57,120 bases of DNA from Actinomycetota bacterium (lineage in GTDB: Bacteria > Actinomycetota > Acidimicrobiia > Acidimicrobiales > JAJPHE01). The notes below the pieces were generated by a model that worked only from the letters and a program-made list of their open reading frames with translations, did no database searches and was not told where the DNA came from. The stretch covers positions 1-57,120 of the forward strand of contig DAHUYE010000038.1 in assembly GCA_027315345.1 (NCBI GenBank). Direction: 5' to 3'. Below are positions 40,701 to 50,016 of the stretch, in pieces. Made by a program: the position numbers and the translations under genes. The stretch's first letter is position 1. The number at the start of each line of letters is the position of its first letter.

Positions 40701-43221
40701 CCTGGCCGAGTGACACTCCGGCCGGGCAGTACTCATCCGGGCCGACCTGGTGGTACTTGGAGAGATCCACCGGGGCCTGGAGTTGGTAGACACACGAGGC
40801 CGACCGGGTATCGGCCGTGAGGGTCGCGCCCCCGGTGGCGCTCGTGCCCACGTAGCGCTGGGCGTCGATCGACATACCGGTCAGCACCTGACCGTCGGCC
40901 AGTGGGGTGCCGCCCACGGCGGTGAGGTCGATGGCCGGCAGTTGGATGGTGACGGTGCTGGTGGCGGCGTCGAAGCTACCCGTCTCCGGATGGGAGGCTC
41001 CGCCGATGCTGTTGGCATCGACGGTGTACTGCTGGCCGGTTGGGTCGTTGGCCGCCTGGAGGTCGTAAGCGTTGCCGTTGACGGTGAAGTAGTAACGGAA
41101 GAACTGATTGGTCGGCAGGCCGGTGGGCGGGGTGGCGTTGAGGTTCTGCACCACGATGGTGGCCGTCAGGACCGAGGCGGTGTCGTTCCAGGACAGGTTG
41201 CCCGAGATGATGTCGAGATCCTGCTGGGACAGGGCCGGGCCCGCCACCGTGCTGGTGTCGGCCAGACCGGCTAGGGAGGTGGCCTGACCGGGCTGGCCGG
41301 ATATCTGGTTGGTACCGGCCGTGCAGTACTGGACGGTTCCGCCGCCGGAACCTCCACCGGTTCCGGTGTTGCTGGGAACGTTGCAGTTGGTGGTACAGGT
41401 GACGGTGGTGGACCCGTCCAGGGTCTCCATGAGGTCGGTGACGTTGGGGGAGCCCCAGCCGCTGACCTGGTCGAATCCGGTGGTGGCCGGGTAGGGCCCG
41501 TTGTCGCCCTCGGTGATGTCGAAGAAGTCGTTCTGATATTGGGACGCGTTGGCACCAACGCCGTAGATGAGCGGAGCCGCGAAGCCCCGGCCGATGGCGT
41601 CGCCCTGCGGGGCGGCCGCCTGGATCCGGGCCCACATACCCTGCCAGAGGGGGGCTGAGAGGCTGGTCCCGAGGACTCCCGTGGAGGCGCCGTTGTCGAT
41701 GATGTTGTAGCCACTGGTGAGATCACCGGACTGGGCGGCCACGTCGGGGACCGAACGGCAACTGGTCGAGGCCGGAGCGGGGCTCGGAGGCGGGGCAGTT
41801 GAAGTCGGGGGGACGTTGGTGTTCCCGACCCAGTACGCAAAGGCAGCGTTGCTGACACAAGGCGCCAGGGCCGCCGGGCCGTAGGTGGTACCGACCGAGG
41901 AGACCTGCCACGGGGCCGCCGGCTCGATGTTGCTGTTGCCCCCACCGGTGGACTCCCAGGCGTACTCGGCGAAGGAGCTGGTGTGGGTCGTGTCGGTGAT
42001 CACGGTGCCGCCCACCGCCACCACATAGGGGCTGCTGGCCGGGTACTCGACCTGGATCAAAGGAGAGTTGACCCCGTTGCTGGCACTCTCACAGCCGGCG
42101 CCGGTGTCTCCGGCCGAGACGAACACCGTCCTGCCTTCGGTGTCGGCCTGCTGGAAGGCGGAGTCCATGACCGGATCGGCGAAGAGGCTCTCGCATCCGC
42201 CGAAGGAGGCGCTCATCTGCAGGGCGCCGGAGGCGTCGTTGACCCACTTGTCGAGGGCATCGGTCAGGTCGGGGATGTCGCCCTGGTCGGCGTAATACAT
42301 GGTGAGAGCGCTCACGTCGGGGGCCATGCCGGTCGAGGCCTGGGCATCCAGGTCGCTCTCGGCCAGGCCGGAGCCGCCGGTGTCGGAACCCGGTCCCGGA
42401 TCTACGTAGTTGTCCTGCCAGACGAAGCTCTGGGCCACGTGGGGCAGGGACGGCGTGAAGCTCTCCTCGAACTTCAACAGGTCATTGGCCACGGTCGGGA
42501 CCAGCTCGGCCTTCGAGCCCCACAGCAGAGTGGCCACCTGCTGGCCCTGCCCTTCATTGGCAGCGGGCTGGTTGTAGAACTTCCACAAGGATGAAGGGCT
42601 GCTGGTGACACCCAGCGGCACGTTGGTCGGCGGCGTCGGGGCGCCGGGCGCCTGGATGAGCGGGGTGAAGGCGAACTCGGTATCGAGGCCGGCTATGTCG
42701 GTGATGCCGAGGCTGGCCGGCACCTTGGGCGCGGCCGTGTTGGCGATGAAGACCTTGCCGTCGGCGGCCCGATATGAGTCGAAGCCCGTTCCCAGCAGCG
42801 CCGCGAACTGGCTGACGGTGCCGACCGCGAAGACGGTACGTGACTCGATGGGCTGATCGCCCGGTACCGAGGCGCTGCCTCCGGTGAGCCACTGGCGGAT
42901 GCCGGTTCCTTGAGCGTCGGTCACGCCGAAGTCGGCGTTGAACTGAGCGGGGCTGAGCGGCGCCGCCTCGCCCTTGGCCTGCTCGGCCAGCAACTGGTTC
43001 AGGCCGGCCGGATCCTGACCCTGCATCAGGAACATGACGTCCAACGGACTCGAGCCGGGAGCGGGGCCGAGGTCGGTGGCGCCGGTGACGGCGGGAGCGT
43101 CGATGCTCAACACCGCGGTGGTGTCGGCCCGGGCCGGACTCCACACCGCCGGCGCTACCACGGCCAAAAGGGCGACTCCGGCGGCGGTGACGCCCCAGGC
43201 CCGTACGGACGGCAGTTTCAT
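40231..43221 (-). CDS. Secreted S53 (sedolisin/kumamolisin) peptidase with PE_PGRS-like glycine tail
   Basis: The 996-residue protein has a signal peptide (ending near SPARA) and a pro-domain of about 170 residues typical of S53. The catalytic domain carries Glu and Asp in AESDLDAQ, the oxyanion Asp in SAGDTGAG and the Ser in LGTSLSAP. A Cys-containing domain (about 600-830) of unknown type follows. The last about 155 residues consist mainly of GGNGG/GGAGG repeats with two Cys. Sedolisins work at acid pH and are activated by loss of the pro-domain. The Gly-rich end resembles mycobacterial PE_PGRS repeats and may anchor the protein or be surface-exposed. Confidence 0.9.
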   Translation of the reverse strand: MKLPSVRAWGVTAAGVALLAVVAPAVWSPARADTTAVLSIDAPAVTGATDLGPAPGSSPLDVMFLMQGQDPAGLNQLLAEQAKGEAAPLSPAQFNADFGVTDAQGTGIRQWLTGGSASVPGDQPIESRTVFAVGTVSQFAALLGTGFDSYRAADGKVFIANTAAPKVPASLGITDIAGLDTEFAFTPLIQAPGAPTPPTNVPLGVTSSPSSLWKFYNQPAANEGQGQQVATLLWGSKAELVPTVANDLLKFEESFTPSLPHVAQSFVWQDNYVDPGPGSDTGGSGLAESDLDAQASTGMAPDVSALTMYYADQGDIPDLTDALDKWVNDASGALQMSASFGGCESLFADPVMDSAFQQADTEGRTVFVSAGDTGAGCESASNGVNSPLIQVEYPASSPYVVAVGGTVITDTTHTSSFAEYAWESTGGGNSNIEPAAPWQVSSVGTTYGPAALAPCVSNAAFAYWVGNTNVPPTSTAPPPSPAPASTSCRSVPDVAAQSGDLTSGYNIIDNGASTGVLGTSLSAPLWQGMWARIQAAAPQGDAIGRGFAAPLIYGVGANASQYQNDFFDITEGDNGPYPATTGFDQVSGWGSPNVTDLMETLDGSTTVTCTTNCNVPSNTGTGGGSGGGTVQYCTAGTNQISGQPGQATSLAGLADTSTVAGPALSQQDLDIISGNLSWNDTASVLTATIVVQNLNATPPTGLPTNQFFRYYFTVNGNAYDLQAANDPTGQQYTVDANSIGGASHPETGSFDAATSTVTIQLPAIDLTAVGGTPLADGQVLTGMSIDAQRYVGTSATGGATLTADTRSASCVYQLQAPVDLSKYHQVGPDEYCPAGVSLGQVGVPGQAGEPGKGPGAGVGGAGGAGGAPGCGTNGGNGGNGGNGSSGANGAAGGAGGAGGPGGCQPLTAAQIEHGSTPCAASGADGGNGGNGGKAGGGNAGGAGGDGGAGGNVANAKGGNGGNGGNGTGQGPGMPGTDGSPGTNSGPGADGTNGANG

Positions 43222-43349
43222 GTCGGCCTTTCAGTTAACGTCCTCTAAATGCAAGGCACTTCCCCAGCGGGCTGAAAGGAATAATTCGCCTCCGCCGCGG
43301 CCCTTCCCTGCTCCGGCCGACATAGATACAGGCCGTTAACAAACACGGC

Positions 43350-44060
43350 TCAAAACAGCCGGAAAAGCACCCCGCCGATCAGGGCCGCTTCCCCGGCCCG
43401 GGACCGGTCGGAAGCGGTGAGGTCGATCCTGACCAGGCCGTCGCCCCGGTCGTCTTCGGGAAGGTGGAAGCGCACCACGGCGTCGTCCAACCCGATAGCG
43501 GGCGCTCCGGCGGCGTCCGCCACCGGGTCGATACCGAGGACCCCGCCCCACCGGGCCGCCATGGCGGCGGGTGATCGGGCCTGGAGGTGGGCGGCGGCGA
43601 AGCCCGAAACAACTTCGGTGCGGACCTTCTCTCGCCACGACGCACCGGCCCAGGGCCAGCCGTCCGCCGGGTCGGCCTCGTCCAACGACACGATGGCCCC
43701 ACCGATGTCGGCGGGGTGCAGGTGCATCCCCCGGATGCCCGGCACCGAGCCCTCCCACACCACCTTGATGCCGGCCGCGTCCACCCGGCGGCGGGCCGCT
43801 TCGAAGTCGGGCACCTGGAAGATGACCATGTACCCGGCGTCCCCGCCCTTGCGCTCCAGGAAGCGGCCGGCGGTGGTCCCGTCCCGAACCGGTGACACCA
43901 CCTCCAGGAATTGGTCCCCGACCGCCATCAAGGCGTTGTGCAGGCCGAAGTTGGCCACACCCGGATCCCGGTAGCAGACCTCGACCCCCAGAAACCCGCA
44001 CAACTCCTCGACCACCGGATCGAGATCGGCAGCGGCCAGCACCAGCTGGCGCAGCCTCAT
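43350..44060 (-). CDS. VOC-superfamily (glyoxalase-like) protein
   Basis: This 236-residue cytosolic protein has beta-alpha-beta-beta-beta units. The first starts at MRLRQLVLAAADLDPVVEEL and a weaker repeat follows in the second half (around GFAAAHLQARS). VOC proteins are isomerases, dioxygenases or resistance proteins using a metal site. Possible metal ligands are His in FGLHNALM and Glu in LEVV. Function is unknown. ATG at 44060 is used because the N-terminal strand begins right there. The gene ends about 130 nt from the start of the S53 gene, and that stretch (43222-43349) shows nothing else. Confidence 0.78.
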   Translation of the reverse strand: MRLRQLVLAAADLDPVVEELCGFLGVEVCYRDPGVANFGLHNALMAVGDQFLEVVSPVRDGTTAGRFLERKGGDAGYMVIFQVPDFEAARRRVDAAGIKVVWEGSVPGIRGMHLHPADIGGAIVSLDEADPADGWPWAGASWREKVRTEVVSGFAAAHLQARSPAAMAARWGGVLGIDPVADAAGAPAIGLDDAVVRFHLPEDDRGDGLVRIDLTASDRSRAGEAALIGGVLFRLF

Positions 44061-44091
44061 GCCCGCCACCCCGTCGAAAGCTCCCAAACAG

Positions 44092-44180
44092 CGGAGAGGG
44101 AGGGATTTGAACCCTCGGACCCAGTTTCCCAGGTCAACTCATTAGCAGTGAGTCCGATTCGGCCACTCTCGCACCTCTCC
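44092..44180 (-). tRNA. tRNA-Ser (anticodon GCT)
   Basis: The minus strand folds as an 89-nt type II tRNA. The acceptor GGAGAGG pairs with CCTCTCC, the anticodon loop CTGCTAA carries GCT, a long variable arm is present (about GACCTGGGAAACTGGGTC) and the T arm has GGTTCAAATCC. It reads AGC/AGU. CCA is not encoded. Confidence 0.97.
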
Positions 44181-44307
44181 AGGACCGCCAGTGTAGGAGA
44201 TCGGACTGCCGGGGCGGCCCGGGCCGACCGACGGGTCGGGGCCGCCGCCTGGGCCCCTAACGTTGCCCGGCCCCCCATCGCACCGCCCCGGGCAGAGGCC
44301 GGACGAC

Positions 44308-46506
44308 TTGAGACTGACGCCGCTCACCAATCACGACCTGGCCGTCCTCTTCGTCCAACTGGCCGCCCTTCTGGCTGCCGCCCGGCTGCTGGGTGGGCTG
44401 GCCCGCCGGGTGGGCCAGCCCTCGGTGGTGGGGGAGCTGCTGGCCGGCCTGATCCTGGGCCCGTCCGTGTTCGGAAAGGTGTGGACCGGCGGGTTCAACT
44501 GGTTCCTGCCCGCCCACCAGCCGGTGGAGAACGGAGGCCTGCTCACCATCTCCCAGGTCAGCCTGGTCGTCCTCCTGGTGGTCATCGGCGCCGAGACCGA
44601 CCTTCCTCTCATCCGCCGCCTGGGCCGGGCCGCCACTTCCGTGTCCGCCTTCAGCCTGGCCGTTCCTTTCGGGGCCGGTCTCGCCCTGGCCGCCGTCCTG
44701 CCTCACGAGCTGATGGGGACCAAGGGGACCCACACCGCCTTCCTGCTGCTGATAGCCGGGGCGGTGTCGGTGTCCTCGCTGCCGGTCATCGCCAAGATCG
44801 TGACCGACCTCGGATTGGCCCGGCGCAATGTGGGCCAGCTGATCCTGGCCGCCGGAGCGGCCAACGACACCTTCGGATTCCTGGTCGTGGCGGCTGCCAC
44901 CGCCCTGGTCGGGGCCAGCGGGTCCTCTTCGACCTTCCACCTGTTGCGGGTGGCGGGGACCCTCATCGCCCTGGGGCTGGGAATCATCATCATCGGACAG
45001 CGGCTGCTGGACGGGCGTTTCCGCCAGCTTCTCTCCGCCGAAAGCGCGGCTCCGGGCGAAGGGGCGACCGGCCAGAACCTGGCCACCGGGCTTTCCCTCT
45101 GCCTGCTCGGAGCCTTCACCGTCACCGCCCTGTTCCAGGCGGCGGGCATCGAAGGAGCCCTGGGAGCCTTTCTCCTCGGCATCCTGGTGGGCCGCTCCCG
45201 CTACCGCCCCGAGGGCACCATGCGGGCCATCACGGCCATGAGTTCGGCCGTGTTCGCCCCGCTGTACTTCGCCACCGCCGGCCTTCGGGTCGACGTATCC
45301 ACCCTGGGCCATGCCTCCGCCCTGTGGGCCTTCGGTGCCCTGGTGGTGGTGGCCACGCTGGCCAAGGTGGCCGGGACCGTCATAGGCGGGGCCATAGGCA
45401 AGCTCCCGGGCCGGGAGTGGCTGGCCCTCAGCGCCGGGCTCAACGGGCGGGGCGCGCTGCAGGTCATCATCGGATCAACCGGGCTTACCATCGGCGCCCT
45501 GAGCAGCGTGGGCTTCACCGAGATCATCCTCATGTCCATCGTGACCTCCGTGCTCACCGCCCCCGCTCTGCGGGCCGCCGCCCACGACTGGGAGGGGACG
45601 AAAGACGAACAGGAACGCCTCGATTTCGAAGGGGAGATGGCCCGCAACGTGGTCGTCCGGGGCCAGCGCCTCCTATTGCCCAGCCGGGGCAGCGTCAATT
45701 CCATCCTGGCCGCCGAGGTGCTGGCGGCGGCCTGGCCGGAGGCCTCCGAGGTCACCCTCATATCCATCGGGGAGGACGAGGAGGGCAACCCGCCCGACCT
45801 CAGCGCCGCCGCCGCCGTGCTGGCCCCCCGGGAGGTGGAGATCCGCCATGTGGCCTCCGACGAGGTCCTGGAGGAAATCCTGGCCGAGGCCAAGCTGGGC
45901 TACGGGGTCATCGGCCTGGGGGCGGCCGAGTCCCCGGTGTCGGGCCGGCTCATCTCCCCCGTGGTCGATGACCTGCTGGCCCGCAGCAACATCCCGATGG
46001 TGGTGGTCCGCCGGGCCCGTCAGGTCGAGGGCCGCCTGCCGCCGGCCTTCTCCCGCCTGCTGGCGCCGGTGACCGGATCGGCCTCCTCCCGGGCCGGACT
46101 GGAGGTGGCCTTCAACATCAGCCGCCAGCTGGGCACCGACGTCACCCTGGCCCACGTCGTCACCCGTTCCTCCCGGGCCCGGGTGGCCCCGGCAGCCCGG
46201 TCGGCGGCCGGGGCGGGCAGCGGCATCCTGGAGGGGGCCGAGGCCGAGGGACAGGCCCTGGGGCTGTCCCGGGTGCGTTCGGTCACCAGGAAGGGTCCCT
46301 CGGCGGCAGAGGAGATCCTGGCCGCCGCCGAGGAGGCTCAGGCCGACCTGGTGGTGATGGGCTCGACCGTCCGTCTGGTCGACCAGCGGCCATTCCTGGG
46401 CCACACCGTCGAACACATCCTCGAACACGCCGCGGCCACGGTGGTGGTGGTGGTCCTGCCCGTGCCGCCGGCTCCCTCGGAAGTGGTCGGCACTGACCAG
46501 GCCTGA
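44308..46506 (+). CDS. CPA2-type cation/H+ antiporter with UspA-like cytosolic domain
   Basis: The 732-residue protein has about 12 membrane helices in the first 430 residues, typical of Na+/H+ exchangers (PSVVGELLAGLILGPSVFG, GAANDTFGF with the transport Asp, GAFLLGILVGRS, GLNGRGALQVI). The C-terminal about 290 residues are soluble. They contain two stretches like universal stress protein domains, the last with VVMGSTVRLVDQRPFLGHTVEHILEHAAATVVVV. Such domains could bind nucleotide and gate the antiporter. TTG at 44308 has AGAGG about 10 nt upstream, and TTG at 44263 would add 15 residues. The helicase starts 7 nt after the stop. Confidence 0.87.
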   Translation: MRLTPLTNHDLAVLFVQLAALLAAARLLGGLARRVGQPSVVGELLAGLILGPSVFGKVWTGGFNWFLPAHQPVENGGLLTISQVSLVVLLVVIGAETDLPLIRRLGRAATSVSAFSLAVPFGAGLALAAVLPHELMGTKGTHTAFLLLIAGAVSVSSLPVIAKIVTDLGLARRNVGQLILAAGAANDTFGFLVVAAATALVGASGSSSTFHLLRVAGTLIALGLGIIIIGQRLLDGRFRQLLSAESAAPGEGATGQNLATGLSLCLLGAFTVTALFQAAGIEGALGAFLLGILVGRSRYRPEGTMRAITAMSSAVFAPLYFATAGLRVDVSTLGHASALWAFGALVVVATLAKVAGTVIGGAIGKLPGREWLALSAGLNGRGALQVIIGSTGLTIGALSSVGFTEIILMSIVTSVLTAPALRAAAHDWEGTKDEQERLDFEGEMARNVVVRGQRLLLPSRGSVNSILAAEVLAAAWPEASEVTLISIGEDEEGNPPDLSAAAAVLAPREVEIRHVASDEVLEEILAEAKLGYGVIGLGAAESPVSGRLISPVVDDLLARSNIPMVVVRRARQVEGRLPPAFSRLLAPVTGSASSRAGLEVAFNISRQLGTDVTLAHVVTRSSRARVAPAARSAAGAGSGILEGAEAEGQALGLSRVRSVTRKGPSAAEEILAAAEEAQADLVVMGSTVRLVDQRPFLGHTVEHILEHAAATVVVVVLPVPPAPSEVVGTDQA

Positions 46507-46513
46507 CCCGGCC

Positions 46514-49045
46514 GTGACCGCGTCCCCCGTCCGGTCTCTGCCCGAGCGCCTGCCCGGCCGGGCCGGCGACGCCGCCGCCGACGCCGTGCTGGAGGCGTTC
46601 CTCGACTGGGTGGGCGATGTCGGTCTGACCCTCTACCCGGCCCAGGAGGAGGCCATCCTGGAGGTGGTCGGAGGAGCCAACGTGATCGTGGCCACCCCGA
46701 CCGGATCGGGCAAGAGCATGGTGGCGGTGGGGGCCCACTTCGCCGCTCTGGCCACCGGCCGGCGCAGCTTCTACACCGCCCCCATCAAGGCTCTCGTGTC
46801 GGAGAAGTTCTTCGACCTGTGCCGCATCTTCGGCGCCGATCGGGTCGGGATGATGACGGGGGACAGCTCCATCAACGCCCGGGCGCCGATCGTCTGCGCC
46901 ACCGCCGAGATACTCGCCAACATCGCCCTGCGCCAGGGCCGGGAGGCCGACGTCGGCCTGGTGGTGGCCGATGAGTTCCACTTCTACGCCGACCCCGACC
47001 GGGGCTGGGCCTGGCAGGTCCCGCTGCTGGAGCTGACCGCCGCCCAGCACGTCCTCATGTCGGCCACCCTGGGCGACGTCCGCCGCTTCGAGACCGACCT
47101 GACCCAGCGGACGGGCCGGCCCACGGTGACCATCACCTCGGCCACCCGGCCCGTGCCGCTGCATTACTCGTACCGCAACACGCCCCTGCACCGGACCATC
47201 GACGACATTTTGGCCGCAGGTGGGGCTCCTCTCTACGTGGTGTCCTTCACCCAGGCCTCGGCCGTGGAACTGGCCCAGGCCCTCATGTCCACCAACGTGG
47301 CCACCAAGGAGGAAAAGGCGGGCATAGCCGAGGCCATCGGTGAGTTCCGCTTCGAGGCCGGCTTCGGCCGGGTGCTGTCCCGGTTTCTGCGCCACGGGGT
47401 CGGCGTCCACCACGCCGGCATGCTTCCCAAGTACCGCCGGCTGGTGGAGAAGCTCACCCAGGACGGACTGCTCAAGGTGATCTGCGGCACCGACACCCTG
47501 GGGGTGGGGATCAACGTCCCCATCCGCACGGTGGTCTTCACTGCCCTGTCCAAGTACGACGGCACCTCGTCCCGGCTGCTCTCGGCCCGGGAGTTCCACC
47601 AGATAGCCGGGCGGGCCGGTCGGGCCGGTTACGACGTCGAAGGCAACGTGGTGGCCCAGGCCCCCGAGTACGTGATCGACAACGAGTTGGCCCTGGCCAA
47701 GGCCGGGGAGGATCCCAAGAAGCGCCGTAAGGTCGTCCGCTCCCAGCCCCCCAAGGGTTTCGTGGGCTGGTCGGAGGAGACCTTCGAGCGCCTCATCGCC
47801 TCCCCGCCCGAACGGCTGAGCTCCAGCTTTGCCGTCAGTCACTCCATGCTTCTCAACGTCCTGGACCGACCCGGAGATGGCTGTGCCGCTCTGCGCCGCC
47901 TGCTCACCGACAACCATGAGGCCCGCCCGGCCCAGCGCCGCCACATCCGCCGGGCCATCTCCATCTACCGCTCCCTGGCCGGGGCCGGGGTGGTGGAACG
48001 GCTGGCGGAACCGGACGACCTGGGCCGCACCACCCGGGTCACGGTGGACCTCCAGGCCGACTTCGCCCTCAACCAGCCTCTCTCCCCCTTCGTGCTGGAG
48101 GCCCTCGGTCACCTCGACCGGGACGGCACCACCTACCCCTTCGATGTGCTGAGCCTGGTGGAGGCCACCCTGGAGGATCCCGGCACCGTCCTGGCCGCCC
48201 AGCTGTCCAAGATCAAGACCGAGACCATCAACCGGCTCAAAGCCGAAGGCGTCGAGTACGAGGAGCGCATGGAGGCCCTCGACCAGCTCGAGTACCCCAA
48301 GCCCCTGGCCGATTTCCTCTACGCGACCTTCGATGCCTACCGGTTGGCCCACCCCTGGGCCGCCGATCACAACATCCGCCCCAAGTCGGTGGTTCTCGAC
48401 ATGCTGGAGCGGGCCATGGGTTTCACCGATTACGTCGCCTTCTACGGCCTCAACCGCTCCGAGGGTCTGGTGCTGCGGTACCTGACCGACGCCTACAAGG
48501 CCCTGGTCCAGTCGGTGCCCGAGGACGCCAAGACCGAGGAGCTGGAGGACATCACCTCCTGGCTGGGCGAGACGGTGCGCCAGACGGACTCGTCCCTCCT
48601 GGACGAATGGGAGGCGCTCCGCCATCCCGAGGAGCTGCCCGCCGATAAACCCGCCCTCCCCCCGGTTCCGCCCCGCCTCACCGCCAATACCCGGGCCTTC
48701 CGGGTCATGGTCCGCAACCAGGCCTTCCGCCGGGTCGGCCTGGCCGCCCTCCGGGACTGGGACGGGCTGGCTTCTCTCGATGCCGGCACCGGATGGGACC
48801 GGGAGCGGTGGCGGGAGGCATTCGAGGATTACTTCGCCGTCCACGACCGCATCCTCGACGGTGCGGATGCCCGCTCCCCCGACCTGTTCCAGGTCAGCGA
48901 GGGGACCGGGGCCTGGACCGTGCGCCAGGTCCTGGACGACCCGGACGGGGATCACGACTGGGCCCTGCTCGGCCGGGTGGACCTGGCCGCCTCGGACGAT
49001 GCCGGTCAGGCCGTGTGGGAGCCGTTGGGGGTCGAACTGCTCTAA
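46514..49045 (+). CDS. Ski2-like DEAD/DEAH-box helicase with DUF3516-type C-terminus
   Basis: This 843-residue helicase has motif I ATPTGSGKS, Ia APIKALVSEKF, motif II ADEFH (DEFH instead of DEVH/DEAH), motif III SATLGD, motif V GTDTLGVGINVP and motif VI QIAGRAGRAG. The C-terminal 400 residues match the actinobacterial DUF3516 type. It resembles RNA-processing Ski2/Mtr4 helicases, and a role in RNA metabolism is plausible but unproven. GTG at 46514 lies 7 nt after the antiporter gene, so the two are likely co-transcribed. Confidence 0.9.
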   Translation: MTASPVRSLPERLPGRAGDAAADAVLEAFLDWVGDVGLTLYPAQEEAILEVVGGANVIVATPTGSGKSMVAVGAHFAALATGRRSFYTAPIKALVSEKFFDLCRIFGADRVGMMTGDSSINARAPIVCATAEILANIALRQGREADVGLVVADEFHFYADPDRGWAWQVPLLELTAAQHVLMSATLGDVRRFETDLTQRTGRPTVTITSATRPVPLHYSYRNTPLHRTIDDILAAGGAPLYVVSFTQASAVELAQALMSTNVATKEEKAGIAEAIGEFRFEAGFGRVLSRFLRHGVGVHHAGMLPKYRRLVEKLTQDGLLKVICGTDTLGVGINVPIRTVVFTALSKYDGTSSRLLSAREFHQIAGRAGRAGYDVEGNVVAQAPEYVIDNELALAKAGEDPKKRRKVVRSQPPKGFVGWSEETFERLIASPPERLSSSFAVSHSMLLNVLDRPGDGCAALRRLLTDNHEARPAQRRHIRRAISIYRSLAGAGVVERLAEPDDLGRTTRVTVDLQADFALNQPLSPFVLEALGHLDRDGTTYPFDVLSLVEATLEDPGTVLAAQLSKIKTETINRLKAEGVEYEERMEALDQLEYPKPLADFLYATFDAYRLAHPWAADHNIRPKSVVLDMLERAMGFTDYVAFYGLNRSEGLVLRYLTDAYKALVQSVPEDAKTEELEDITSWLGETVRQTDSSLLDEWEALRHPEELPADKPALPPVPPRLTANTRAFRVMVRNQAFRRVGLAALRDWDGLASLDAGTGWDRERWREAFEDYFAVHDRILDGADARSPDLFQVSEGTGAWTVRQVLDDPDGDHDWALLGRVDLAASDDAGQAVWEPLGVELL

Positions 49046-49065
49046 ATGCCGGGGAAGGCGGCCGC

Positions 49066-49690
49066 TTGACGCGACAAGTGGAGACGCGCTCCCACGGAGT
49101 TCTGGTGGCCGCCAACCCGCCCCACATCTCCAGCGGCTTCAAGCCCGGTCAGCTGCGGCTGTTCCAGACCCTGGCCAACCACATCACCCTGACCCTGGAG
49201 AACGGCCAGCTACAGGGCCTTCCACGATCCGCTGACGTCGTTGGGCCTCAAGCGGCTGGGCATCCGCCTGGCCATGGACGACTTCGGCACGGGCTATTCA
49301 TCCCTGGCCCAGATCCGCCGTCTGCCCATCGACATCCTGAAAATCCCCAAGCCGTTCGTGGACCACATCGCCGAGAGCCCCGACAGCCTGGAGACGGTGC
49401 GGGCCATCACCGCCCTGAGCGAAAGCCTGGGCCTGGTGGTGGTGGTCGAGGGAATCGAGAACGAGGAACAGCACCGCTGCCTGGCCGGCCTGCCCTGCAC
49501 CCTGGGTCAGGGTTACCTATTCGGCCGCCCCCTGGCCGCCCATGAGATGACCCGGTCCCTGGCCACCGAGGCATCCCGGACACCCGGGCCCGGACCGGCC
49601 CCCACGCCCGGGACGGGGCAGACCGCACCGGCATCATCGGCGCTCTCCCAGCCCCCGGCGGGCCGGCCCCGTACCGTCGGCGTCCAATAG
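49066..49690 (+). pseudogene. Remnant of a GAF-GGDEF-EAL gene with internal deletion
   Basis: In one frame, 49066-49225 encodes the end of a GAF domain (GQLRLFQTLANHITLTLENG). The next bases, in another frame, read FHDPLT, the usual start of a GGDEF domain. This is joined directly to LKRLGIRLAMDDFGTGYSSL, the middle of an EAL domain, which continues to GQGYLFGRPL. Nearly the whole GGDEF domain and the first half of EAL, including the EAL motif, are missing, and there is a frame change. A product starting near 49241 (149 residues) could be translated but would be inactive. Confidence 0.75.
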
Positions 49691-49772
49691 TCCCACCGAA
49701 TTCCAAGGATTTCTTCACCCTTCCTCAAGCTTGGCGGCCGATGATGACGGTCGAAGCAGAGAGGTGAACCCC

Positions 49773-49964
49773 ATGAGACAGAGCACGAAGCTTTCGATCC
49801 AGTCCAGTTCGACCTGGAAGGTGGCCGAGGCCATCCACCGCCGCTGTTGCGCCCACACCGGTTGTTCCGGTCCCTACCAGCATCTGCAGGAAGCGGCCGC
49901 CGCCGTCGAAGCACTGGCCGGCCGGGTCCCGCCGGCCCACACCCCCTTGAGGTCCGCCGCCTGA
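49773..49964 (+). CDS. Small 63-residue hypothetical protein
   Basis: The ORF starts at ATG 49773 with GAGAGG 9-10 nt upstream and reads MRQSTKLSIQSSSTWKVAEAI. A Cys-containing middle follows (HRRCCAHTGCSGPYQ), then an Ala-rich helix. The first part could be a short helix preceding a small metal or redox site. No family is recognised. It follows the decayed EAL gene and faces the convergent arginine hydrolase gene. Confidence 0.5.
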   Translation: MRQSTKLSIQSSSTWKVAEAIHRRCCAHTGCSGPYQHLQEAAAAVEALAGRVPPAHTPLRSAA

Positions 49965-50016
49965 GGTCCGCCACCTGAGGGTCCCGCCGGGTTGCGCCCG
50001 GTCCGGCCGCCGAGGC

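Noticed and set aside
46283-48955. 890-codon open frame antisense to the Ski2-like helicase
   Set aside because: The helicase on the plus strand has all its motifs. The antisense product is Gly/His/Val-rich and domain-free.
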